Shown here: one piece after another, positions 22,651 through 32,594 of the stretch | How the letters are laid out: each line of letters opens with the position of its first letter | Numbering within the stretch: the stretch's first letter is position 1 | DNA from: Branchiostoma floridae | Taxonomy: Eukaryota > Chordata > Leptocardii > Amphioxiformes > Branchiostomatidae | DNA: 62,000 nucleotides | Direction of reading: 5' to 3' | Assembly (NCBI RefSeq): GCF_000003815.2 | Contig: NC_049981.1 | Location: 12,729,304 to 12,791,303, forward strand | Notes under the pieces: model-generated | The model's input: only the letters and a program-made list of their open reading frames with translations | Database searches by the model: none | What the model was told of the DNA's origin: nothing | Position numbers and translations under genes: made by a program

Positions 22651-22834
22651 TAGTCTCTACCAGACTCCGGATCGCTGAAAAAATCGTAGAAGTGGAACAA
22701 ATAGAGGAGTAAGCCGGCCAGAGGAATATAGCCGGCTAGGCAACAGCACGCGAGCTGTTCCCTGGCCGGTTATATTCCTCTCTATTTGTTCCATTTCTAC
22801 GATTTTCCAGCGATCCGGAGTCTGGTAGAGACTA
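22651..22834. mobile_element. Hairpin MITE with 9-bp target duplication
   Basis: A 184-bp foldback with end TAGTCTCTACCAGACTCCGG. It is flanked by a perfect 9-bp repeat GTATGTGGC at 22642-22650 and 22835-22843. The arms pair almost end to end. It shares the terminal pattern TAGYCTCY and 9-bp duplication with the element at 16729-18197. Confidence 0.88.
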
Positions 22835-22843
22835 GTATGTGGC

Positions 22844-23346
22844 CCAGACGTGCCAGGCGCTGTCTGTATGCGTCGAGAACCCGTGTCCCCAGACGGTCAA
22901 ACCACCCGCGCATTGTGCGAAGAAATACGGGGGGTCACACCCTGAAATCCCCCCCCCCCCCCCCTCACCCACGCATCACTCTCACATATAACAAGACTCG
23001 AGTCGTGCGTAGGAGATTGTCCTAGATCCATTCCGTGTAGCAGATGATTTCATGTTGTGCAAGCAAGCATTTGTTGTGTCCGTTTTGGCGTAGAGATTAT
23101 CATTTTTCTATGTATTGATTTTCACCCCACAACCGCTGTCTAGCCCTCGGGAGGTGCTCAGAAAAAGTTGCGGCGGTCAATTGATTATTGTGGCCGGATT
23201 GATTGTCTAATCATTCAGGGAGCGAGGTACAGTCTGTGACGTCGGGACCAATCCCCCGATAAGCTTCTCAAGTTTGACTCGGAGTCCCAAGTATCTCGAT
23301 AGATCCTCAATGTTTCTACGCATGTTTCCTTCCTTAGAACCCAACC
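22844..23346. other. Leader before the RT gene
   Basis: No coding sequence seen. A 14-C run lies near 22952-22966. A pyrimidine tract ending TTTCCTTCCTTAG at 23337 resembles a splice acceptor just upstream of the RT start codon at 23347. Confidence 0.35.
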
Positions 23347-25584
23347 ATGAAGAAAATTTCTCGCCCCGGGAGGTCACCCCGCCAGGCTTCGTTTGACCCT
23401 TACAACATAGCCACGCGTGCCGATGAGGACACCACGTGGGTGACGTATGACGGGCGACCGTGGCCGGAACCCGTCCCGACAACTCCGATACCAGCGGAGG
23501 AAGCCATAGCCACCCAGGAGACCATGGATCCGACCACCTTGCCGTTTAGAAACCCAGATTGCTTTATAGCTGGGTCTCTGCACAACAATAAAGAAGTATG
23601 GGCACAACTAACACCATTCTCCGACAAGGGAGAAGACGTGTTAAGATGGATCACGAACAAAGTAAACGTCAGTGACTTTTTCACACCTTTTGATGGGTCT
23701 TTCAAAGGTAACACATACAAAGCTGCCACACCCCCATCAATCATCCTCCCCAACGCCAGAAACTGTGTAGAGCACCATGACTTTCTAGCCTCTCAGATAA
23801 AAGATAGGTTAGCAGACGGCTCCATTAAAGTGTGGGGAAGGGTAGGACATTGTGACCCCCCTCATTTAGTATTGCCCCTTACGGTAGAGCCTTCAAAACC
23901 GAGAATGTGCTGGGATGGGCGTTTTCTTAACCTCTGGACGAAACGCTGCCCATTCAATCTAGACGCAATCACAGAGGCCCCAAGGATGCTATACAAAGGA
24001 GGTTACATGACCCACACAGATGAAAAAAGTGGTTACTCGCACATCGGCCTGACGGAAGAGAGTTGGACCTACTTTGGCTTTCAATTCGATGACGTTCTGT
24101 ACGTCTACTCATCCCTGCCATTCGGCTGGTCCGCGTCAGCCTTTATTTTCCACACAACAGGAAGTGTAATCTCGTCGTATGCTAGACATCTAGGGGTACC
24201 AACAATGCTGTATATTGATGACCGTTTGAACGGCGAAGCCACAGCCCCTCCGCCCATGACCATAGCACTACCCCTCCACCCATACACGCAAGCACAGAAA
24301 GCAAGTTACGTCATGTGTGAGTTGCTCACGAGAGTGGGTTACTACCTCAGGCTGAATAAATGTATCATCATCCCGACACAGATTTTGGTACACTTAGGTG
24401 CTGGGTTGAACTCCAAAGATGGCGTCTTCTTCTTCCCGGATGACAAACGTCTAAAATTCATAACACTCAGGGAGGAGATTCTTAGCGCCCCCATGGTATC
24501 TCTTCACACCCTGCAGAAATTCGTCGGCAAATGCGTCTCAATGGCGCTTATGGTCCCGGGAGCGCGCATTTACACGAGACAATGTAATAAACTAGTTGGA
24601 GAAATGACAAAGAAAGGGAAAATCCGCACCAGGCTTCCAGCCGGCGTTCGCCCTGAAATAGAACATTGGCGCTTTGTAGATAATGACATGAAGCCGGTCC
24701 CATGGAGGGACGAGCGACACTCGTCCATCACGAGAGCATCCGATGCGTCAGGTTACGGATGGGGTGCGGTACTGCACGGGGTACCCAGAGTCGGACGTTA
24801 AACTGGGGGATTACTGGTCAGAGCAGGATAGAGCTAAGGACATCAATTGTAAAGAAGCGAAAGCAGTAGCCCTCACCCTTAAAGCAGCCAAACAATGGAT
24901 CGCTATTTCAAGAGTACACATGAAAGTAGACAACAGGGCGGTAGTAGACTCGTGGCAAGGCAGCGGGGCCCGGGCTCTGCCGCTGCGCTGAATGAGGAAA
25001 TCAAGAACATCTTCCAGACCACATTGGCCCTGAATATATCGCTATCTATGTCACACGTCAAAACAAAAGATAACGAGGCAGATCAACCATCCAGACAGCT
25101 GTCCAAAACAGACTGCATGTTGGCACCTCATCTTTGGCAACGTGTGCAATCAGCATTTGGGGGTCAGCGGGGACATTCAGTAGACTTGATGGCGTTGGAT
25201 TCTAACGTACAGAGAGACAATTCGGGTAACCCGCTAAAGCATTATACCCCTTATCCAACGCCGGAGTCAGCAGGTGTAGACGTATTCAGGCACAATCCCA
25301 CAACTTCTCCGGGGGGAGAGAGAGAGAATGCGTATGTTTTCCCACCCATCAACATGACAGGGGCAGTCATCAATTTCCTGATACAATGGAAAGCAGACGT
25401 GACGGTCCCCAAGTTGTGCCCGAGACCCCTGTGGTGGCCGACACTGTTACGGGTGGCGAAAACAAGCATCAAATTAACAGAAGCAGGAAATAGTTCAGCT
25501 CTATGGTTTCCATCCAAGCAAGGTCTGAGACCTGGAAAGGCATTCCAGTACGAACTGTGGGCGTTCAGGATAGAACAAGAATAA
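23347..25584 (+). pseudogene. Reverse transcriptase-RNase H of the YR retrotransposon, frame-disrupted
   Basis: Copies the element's RNA into DNA. The intact first part (484 codons, to the stop at 24801) has motif A with D225 in HTDEKSGY, LPFG 257-260, and the catalytic YIDD 289-292. RNase H begins at DASGYGWG near residue 466. Its next residues (KEAKAVAL with Glu, KVDNRAVVDSW with Asp) lie in the +1 frame over about 24776-24970. The last part (HVKTKDNEADQPSR) and the DIRS-type tail with YPTPESAGVDVF and VFPPINMTG return to the original frame and end at 25584. Two compensating single-base shifts therefore bracket RNase H, one at a GGGG run near 24778 and one near 24970. Either this copy is dead or the assembly has two homopolymer errors. 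Confidence 0.88.
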
Positions 25585-25637
25585 GGTTACACCCCGGTAC
25601 CTTACCATAGAAGAACAGTAGAACATACGTTATCACG

Positions 25638-27029
25638 ATGTCAAAGATTAAACACCACCCTCTCGCCCGCATACAGCCACTACCCCTGATTCCACGACAA
25701 TGGACGTCATCAGTGGCATGCCCAGAATGCCATCGCCACAACGATCACGACTTCAGGCTGTGTCAAATGTGCGGATACGAAAGGCAACCCTTCCCACCAC
25801 CAAGGGAAAAGTTGGATGTGGACGACGACAAGATTCAGGCACGGCTAGAAGAAATAAACAAACTAGCCGTAAGCTCAGACTATGGAAAAAAGAAAGCTGC
25901 ACTTGAAAACGAGTTAAGAAACTTCTTAGGTAATAGGTCTCCCCCCAAGGACCTCACCACAGCCTCGCCAAAAGACGTTTGCAGTTTCTTAGTCTGGAAA
26001 GACGAAGGGGGGGGGGGGACTATAGTACATAAGACGGGTTGTAAGAACTTTGGGGAAAAACGAAAGTCGGTGTGTGGCTGCCCGAAGAGACTGGCAGCCG
26101 GGACGGTAGACTCCGTTATCGGACAACTACGATCGATTTTTACGAAATCGGGGAGGGGCGGCGAATGGAACGACGCGATATTTGCGGGAAACCCAGCAGC
26201 CGCACCTGAGGGTAGGAGAATACCTTAGGATAACAAAGCAGAGCAGGCTAACGCCTTGATTCAACCTACACAAGCTCAACCGGTCTTCCATGACAAGTTG
26301 GAGGCTTTGTGTACGCATATCGCCATGAAATTGAGAGACCCAAAGACTAAGGAAAGTAAGCTTTTCACTTTGGCTCGGGATCAAGCGTTTTTCAAGGCCA
26401 TGTTCTTCGGAGCGGACAGAGCAGCAGACCTAAGCAGGTGTAAATCAGAAGAACTGGCGTGGCTGCCGGAGGGTGAGGGCATCCTATTCAACCATACTTT
26501 TGGCAAGACATTGCGAGACGGAACAGCGAACACGTTCCCAATCCTAGCTAACGAAAACAGCGCCATCTGCCCAGTTCGAGGTTTACAGGCATACTTCACA
26601 ATGGCCACGGCTCTCGGTATTAACCTCTCGAAAGGTTATCTTTTCCGAGCAATGAATAAATCGAAAGAGGTGATCAACGAGCCCTTTTCTTACGACGCAG
26701 CCCAGAGCCGTTTCAAGGAGTATTTGATCGAAATAAACAGGTACGAAGGAGACACCCTTCACGGTCTGCGTACGGCCAGTGCCATCACCATAGCAATGGG
26801 GGGCGCGAGCCAGTCAGCCCTCATGGCACACGTGGGATGGCGGGAGAAAGCGACAGCTCAGCGATATATGCAACTCAGGAAGGTGTGCCACGAGGAGTCC
26901 CCTGCGGCCATCCTACGCGAACAAGTGACACCGGGAGCCCGAAAAGACAACCCTAATAAGAAACGGATCACAGATGCGGCAACAGTGTATCAGTGTAAGA
27001 ACAGTACAGATTACAAGCCAGTGCTTTAG
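25638..27029 (+). pseudogene. ALOG-domain tyrosine recombinase of the YR retrotransposon, one in-frame stop
   Basis: Inserts the circular DNA intermediate by tyrosine recombination. The frame is one 463-codon unit interrupted only by TAG at 26226-26228. The N-terminus has a zinc ribbon (CPEC 28-31, CQMC 42-45), then an ALOG domain at about 84-205. The ALOG domain shows RSPP, a zinc-ribbon insert with H131, C135, C146 and C148, and GTVDSVIGQLRSIF. ALOG is known as the N-terminal DNA-binding domain of certain DIRS-type recombinases and as the source of plant LSH/G1 regulators. The catalytic core shows R261 (GADRAADL), H375-x-x-R378 (HGLR), H398 (HVGW) and the nucleophile Y410 (QRYM), so R-H-R-Y is complete. 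A 12-G run lies at 26007-26018. Near the stop the +1 frame looks more ALOG-like (EYLR), so two small shifts are an alternative to a point mutation. Confidence 0.9.
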
Positions 27030-27520
27030 TTTAATTTCCCCAAGACGGTATTACAATGTTTAGCAAATAACATGCCCTTTTCTCTAGTCAGCTTACTGGG
27101 GTAAGTGTGGTATCTAGCAGAATAGTAATAGGAACATTTGTGAGGTGGCGAATACCCATTGACAATATCTGTATTTGACCAGATGTATACGGCGTGAGAA
27201 GAGATCGGACTGTTATTCCCTAAATATGTAGTAGCATTGTGAGTCGCCAGGGGGAGCTAGGCGGTGGGATGAGTTGAACATGGACAATCTGGAAGTATCG
27301 CTTGCTACCAGCCAAGATAGATAAGTCGACATGGGCCGAGCAAGGAATAAAGGGAGTAAATATGAGAGAACGTGAAGTGTTTGTGTGATTTCATCAGGCA
27401 ATGGGAAAATCGAGAGGTGAGGGAAACCAAGTAGGGGTAGGTTGGATATTTGTAAGTATTGGAAGATAGTGAGAAGAAGGGGAAGGATAACAGCTGTGTG
27501 TAAAGGGGGGAAGGTAGGAG
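27030..27520. other. 3' noncoding region of the YR element
   Basis: Follows the recombinase stop and precedes B1. The last 150 bases are purine-rich on the + strand. No gene seen. Confidence 0.5.
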
Positions 27521-27586
27521 CACCCGATATAACGCCCATATCTAAACTCGGACAGAGAGCGAGGTAAGAAGGGATTTAGTACTATC
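27521..27586 (+). repeat. Split direct repeat B1
   Basis: 66 bp beginning CACCCGATATAACGCCCATA and ending ACTATC. It matches B2 with one mismatch (CTCGGACA against CTCGAACA). Its last 6 bp are the first 6 bp of A2. Confidence 0.92.
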
Positions 27587-27655
27587 CCGTCATGCCTCGC
27601 GCGATGAGCGAGTTAGATACAACAAACCCCACATGTGATCTCACTCCGTGTCGCG
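27581..27655 (+). repeat. Split direct repeat A2
   Basis: 75 bp, identical to A1 at 13771-13845. It overlaps B1 by ACTATC. Confidence 0.93.
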
Positions 27656-27825
27656 GGGTAGGAGTGGAAGGGATGAACAAGCGCGCACCTCCCAGGCTGG
27701 TAAGTGATAGGAGCCATTGGGAATGAAATTTAAAAAAAAAAAGTGTAAAGAAGAGAGGAAGGACTAAGGCATCTCCGCGCAGGGTCCCGATTATCTTGCC
27801 TCTGTTCGGGCCTTTGGCCTTGAGC

Positions 27826-27891
27826 CACCCGATATAACGCCCATATCTAAACTCGAACAGAGAGCGAGGTAAGAAGGGATTTAGTACTATC
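27826..27891 (+). repeat. Split direct repeat B2 (right end of YR retrotransposon)
   Basis: 66 bp, one mismatch to B1. It ends ...TTTAGTACTATC. The similarity stops there, which marks the element's right end. Confidence 0.9.
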
Positions 27892-30564
27892 GCCCTTGAA
27901 AAAAAAAGAATTCCCTCGGGAATGCACCCGCCTCATTCTTAGAATAGTTCGCAACTCAATCGCCCCTGAGGCGTCCCTAAAATGTGACGTGACATGGAAT
28001 AAACATACGTAGTTTTTCTGTTTTCTTTTATTGCAACATATAAGTACGGGGCGTAATGGCGACACACTCAAACTCACAGCTTATGTTAGTCTTGTCATTA
28101 AAACAAAGTAAATTACAAAAGTACATTGAAACAAATACAGACAAGAAAAGCAGAAAAATAACAAAGTTATGTAAAGTAAACCACTTATCAAAATCATGGA
28201 ATGTAAGGAAAAGAAATTAATTTTGTATATACTATAATAAGGTAAATTGGCTATAGCTAGGCTGGTCGGATTGAAGTCTAGTTATTCAAATCTACTGGTT
28301 TCTTCAAAGTAAGTTTGGTGTTGTCTTAGTCGGAAAGAAATGAGGAGCATCTAAGCAGCAAGTGAACAAGGACATTCAATGATCAGGAAGATAATTTAGG
28401 TTTGTGACAAATCCTACCAGTTTTTTTTCTAAATTGCTGAAGAGGGAGGAACATTATTGGGTTCAAATAGGGCAGTACAAAAAGTCATGATAAATACCTT
28501 CACAATGATGGCCACGGGTGCAAGCAGGACTAGTTACTAGGTTGCGAGATCTCGAGAGTACAAGTTGAAGTTTTAACTGTATGTACCAAGGCGAAAACGA
28601 GTGTCCCCCATTCATAGCCCCAATTCTTATTTAACTGACACACTCACAAACACACACTACTTTGGGGCAAGCCTAATGGTACAAATTTAGTATCGTATGA
28701 GACATTAGCTAACACAAGGCTAGAGGGAAAACATTCTGCATTTTTGCAAAAATGTTGCCTTTCTATTGCTAGTTTTTCTTAAAATGGGGAAGACTAAAAG
28801 GACGATTTGTCAACATGAATAGATTGTTCTATTGAGGTACATTTTAGTGACAGAAAGTAATGTTTATTGCGATGATTTTTTTTCTATGCAGTTTACACCA
28901 ATTTTCAGCTTTAGCAGCTGTCTTAAGTGCACTGACGCTGGTCACTGAAGTTGTTCTTAAACTTATGTCTGTCCCTAATAGTCACTACGCGTTGAGCCTT
29001 GAGGTAAAGAGTTCCAGAGTTTTGTTGTGGCTGAGAGGAAGGTACGACGGTGGGATGTTGTCAATTGCAATGATTTCACAGGTTTCAAGGTGTGGCAGTC
29101 TTGATATGAAGAAGAGTCTGCAGCTGATACGTCGTTTTCTCCTCACGCATGACATACAACCATATCAAATCAAAAACGCTGAATGAAACGACTGAGAGTA
29201 CAGCTACGGGGAATCTAAACTCCTACCTCACGGCTATGATGAAGCTCGTTGACAAGTTTCAGTTCCGATGATGAGGACTAGGTGGCGCTTTTACGTTACT
29301 ACAGGTAGATCTGAGTGCTTATGTGTCAACGGTGTACAGGCTCTTTGTTCGGGCGAATATTTCATCGCCACGTAATGGCACACCCACATTTGACCTTTGC
29401 AGCGAAGGGAGGGGAGAAAACAATAGACTATTCAAAGTATGTTTGCCCGAAGGGATTTTCTGTGTTGTGAAACCTACTTAGATTTTTCAATACTTTAATG
29501 TGTTGCCCACTACATAGGACGACAAGTGACAAACATTGACTGTCCACTAGCAGTCTACGCGTGGAGGCAGCAAATAACCGGTAAGTATACGAGACTGTTC
29601 CCGAAAACACACAGTAATCTTGTCTTTATAGTCGAATTTGGGAACATATGGTCCTGTTCCGGTTCTCAAACAAGGCGGTTTATTTAACGAATGGAATAGA
29701 AGGTTCCCTTTTTCTTTACTGTTGTCCTAAAAACTCATAGTGTCTTTACATTCTTGATATCAAACATAACAATGTAAGTGTTTTACCTTTAACTGATTTT
29801 GTCTAGCGTGCCACTTTTTGAGCATGACACGAGGCTTACACGCACGAACGAACGCTTAAGAACCTGATTTCTCAGAAGACCTACTATACGCAATTCACTC
29901 ATGCATAAACGTTGAAACATTGGGTTGTAAATTTGACAAGTATTGTTGTCACTGCGAGGAATGGGATCGGAATGGCCGATGCATTTCTAAAACATCCCTA
30001 TAGCTAACACAACATTTACACGTTAATTGTCTCATCGAGTTGATCAATCATTGTCTTACGGTCTTATTTATGAGTTTTTTCTTCCCATAGACTTCAATGA
30101 TAAAGATGAACGCACTACCTATAGTTCCAAATAGTAAAATCAAACAGCGTTAACGTATAAAGTGTAGCACCAACATTCGGTTATTATGATCATGAATCAT
30201 TGCTGCACTTGGAAAAGCAATTTTTTCACCCAGATTGGCAAATGCAGTATAATAATGGCAAATGACAAGTTGGGTGTTGGTTTTTCTTTCTATGAAACAA
30301 CACTCGGCCAAATTATGCTCTTCTTGATTACAGTAACACATCATGATGACAGGGAGTTGAGGTTTGAACAGCCCTTGCAATTTCAGCCCTGAAGTTCAAT
30401 ATGGCGGACGCTTCTGGTACTTGCGCAATGCGCTGTATACATATAGTGTCAGACTAAACGCAGCCATTAAGCTGGGTGCCAAAAATATAACTGCTTATCC
30501 AATGCTTGGGTTTCCTGTGTGTACGCAATGTATCATCATCGTGTTTCAGAGATCATATTGAGTT
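27892..30564. other. Repeat-poor intergenic stretch with one LINE remnant
   Basis: AT-rich noncoding sequence. Apart from the LINE fragment near 28900-29150, I see no gene or clear repeat. Confidence 0.4.
28900..29150 (-). mobile_element. Eroded LINE 3' coding fragment
   Basis: The minus strand reads a stretch with YLPLSATTKLWNSLPQ, the LWNSLP motif of the C-terminal region of CR1/L2-type reverse transcriptases. Stops and shifts occur on both sides. A short relic. Confidence 0.45.
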
Positions 30565-30846
30565 CTATTTTTTTTCCGGCATCCAACTTGAAGGACTGGA
30601 AAAATAAAATATGCTTTCTTTGTTTTTTTGCCACGATCGCCACAGTATGAGAATATTTGGGGCGTACAATCGATGTAACATGACATACAAAGTTGGGGAC
30701 TTCATATCAAATAACAAGGCGTAGATTCGGTGTATTTTTAGATCGACTCCTGGGAACCAAACCTTCCTAAAAGGCTTTATCCTCTGTCTAGGTTTGCGAC
30801 ATTTTAACATCAGTTTGGGAGTGACGTGGGTTTTAGAAATAGACAT
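30565..30846 (-). CDS. Small hypothetical frame, copy 1 of a duplicated pair
   Basis: 93 codons, no recognised domain. Its first 25 residues (MSISKTHVTPKLMLKCRKPR and on) are matched by the frame at 31779-32036. About 180 bp upstream of the Met is also conserved between the two, including ATATAAA ten bases before the ATG. The remaining residues correspond to DNA that in copy 2 lies about 410 bp further on. Coding status is uncertain. Confidence 0.25.
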   Translation of the reverse strand: MSISKTHVTPKLMLKCRKPRQRIKPFRKVWFPGVDLKIHRIYALLFDMKSPTLYVMLHRLYAPNILILWRSWQKNKESIFYFSSPSSWMPEKK

Positions 30847-32225
30847 GGCTTTATATCCGGTACCGCCAGTCTATCAGAACACAAACTTTAGTAACGTTAC
30901 ATAGAATATAATTACAAAATAGACTAGTCGGATTGATACGATGAAGAAAAAAATAATGTGCTTAATGTGATTATTTCAATTTGTAACAGATATCTTCTTC
31001 TTTTTACAATACACCTTTCCTATCCATGTACAAGTTTTGTGACGAAAGTTAAAGTTATGACATTGGATCTTAACTTACGTTTCAATAGATGACTCAGGCA
31101 AGATTCAATTTTGAATCAACTTCTCTTAAATCAGTATCGAGTTCCAAGCCTCCTGTATCATAACGATGACACCATGTTTTCTTTCCCATACTTTGCCCAG
31201 ACCTTTCTAAAAAGCTAAATGTGACTTTATCAAGTACTCCGATAACGTCTTGCATCTTCTTTGTCGGCTTTGCCTCCTTTCAGCTTGCTGTCTTAACATT
31301 ATACCTTTCGCTTCTGTGTTAGTACATGTAGAAATTATTCTGCAGACAAGTTGAACTGTAATTGCCAACACAAAAATCAAACTTAATCAATATTGACGTT
31401 CTAATTTTGTGTTGGAAATTACAATTCAACTGTCCTTCAAAATGATCTACAATGTTTCATACCTGGGTACTTCATATCAAATATTAGGGCGTAGTTTCGG
31501 TGTATTTTTAGATCGACTCCTGGGAACCAAACCTTCCTATAACGCTTGAAGTACAATGAGTGGTGTAGAATTATCTCTGCTTATTCCATGTCTCTGGCCA
31601 TGGGTTATATTCATAAATTGTCATAATCAAGTCAAAACTAGTCACCACGTGTACCTTGCCTATACACAACAATCACCAGACTGCTTCTTTCTTATCAACA
31701 GCATTTTCACGTGAAAAATATCAGTATATAGCTAGATTTCTTCTGAGCAAAGTCGTCCTGGTAACACCCAGGAAAAATTTATAGTACGGTCGGAATATAT
31801 TTCCGGTGTGCATTTTCTTTCAAGCATAAGGGTAATAATTTAAAGATTGTCACTGCTGGTGTAGTCATATGTCCATACCTAAACATGACTGGACGCATAT
31901 TGAATCTGTTCATCTGTTCCCCTAACAATTGTAATAGTTTGATTAAGTCAGTTATCTCATTGTCCTTTATCCTCTGTCTAGGTTCGCGACATTCTAACAG
32001 TAGTTTGAGAGTGGCGTGGGTGCTAGAAATAGACATGGTTTTATATCCAATACTGCCAGTCTATTTCAACACAAATACATAGAATATATTTTCAGTCTAC
32101 AAAACAGACTACTCGAATCGATAAGATGAAGGAAAAAAGTAGTATAATTAACATGAATATATATCAATCGATTTCAATTTGTTACAAATAGTTTTTCTTC
32201 ATTTCATAAAGCACCTTTCCTACTC
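30697..32225. repeat. Local direct duplication (30697-31025 and 31468-32225), second copy split by about 410 bp
   Basis: Blocks starting ACTTCATATCAAATA and GATCGACTCCTGGGAACCAA, then TTTATCCTCTGTCTAGGTT, recur in order. In the second copy, 31549-31960 separates the two halves. Between the copies, 31027-31460 itself matches 34641-34745 plus 35765-36085. Confidence 0.7.
31779..32036 (-). CDS. Small hypothetical frame, copy 2 of a duplicated pair
   Basis: 85 codons. The start is similar to the frame at 30565-30846 (MSISSTHATLKLLLECREPR). After RQRIK the sequence departs because copy 2 is interrupted by the 410-bp block. No domain recognised. It may be a decayed duplicate rather than a gene. 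Confidence 0.22.
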   Translation of the reverse strand: MSISSTHATLKLLLECREPRQRIKDNEITDLIKLLQLLGEQMNRFNMRPVMFRYGHMTTPAVTIFKLLPLCLKENAHRKYIPTVL

Positions 32226-32371
32226 ACGTATTTTTTTTTATTTCACCGCCACGATTGTTATAAAATGACAAAGAGATGTTGTCGTGCATTATGTGCAGCG
32301 TCTTGATAATATGAAGTCATGAAAACAATCAGAAACTTAATCACTCAAAGTTTGATTGACTTGACACGATC

Positions 32372-32377
32372 TTTATT
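32372..32377 (-). terminator. Candidate poly(A) signal for the repeat-containing gene
   Basis: AATAAA on the minus strand, about 218 bp past the stop codon at 32595. Confidence 0.4.
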
Positions 32378-32594
32378 TGAAATTTCAAGGAAAAACAGCT
32401 GATGAACAAAACAAAATCAAAAACAAATATTTGAAAATGATCAAACATTGTCATGATCTATTTCGTAGCTTACTCTGTCACGAGTATGAACAAGATGAAT
32501 TATCTTATTTGCCAATTTTAGGGTTATAGTACACATACAAAAACTGTCAACGTAATAATTGTTCCAGAGCAACTAAGAAGAATGCAAATGTAGG

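Larger units (their letters stand above)
13771..27891 (+). mobile_element. Tyrosine-recombinase (DIRS/PAT-Ngaro-type) retrotransposon with split direct repeats, swollen by nested insertions
   Basis: The ends show the split-direct-repeat plan of PAT/Ngaro-type elements. A1 is at 13771-13845 on the left; B1 (27521-27586), A2 (27581-27655) and B2 (27826-27891) are on the right. A1 starts and B2 ends with ACTATC, and the 6-bp overlap of B1 and A2 is again ACTATC. Gene order is gag (13870-16262), RT-RNase H (23347-25584) and ALOG-tyrosine recombinase (25638-27029), all +. No DDE integrase, protease or LTR is seen. The 14.1-kb length is inflated by insertions between gag and RT, including elements at 16729-18197 and 22651-22834. 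A1/A2 are identical over 75 bp and B1/B2 differ at one base, which argues for a recent insertion despite damaged frames. Confidence 0.9.
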
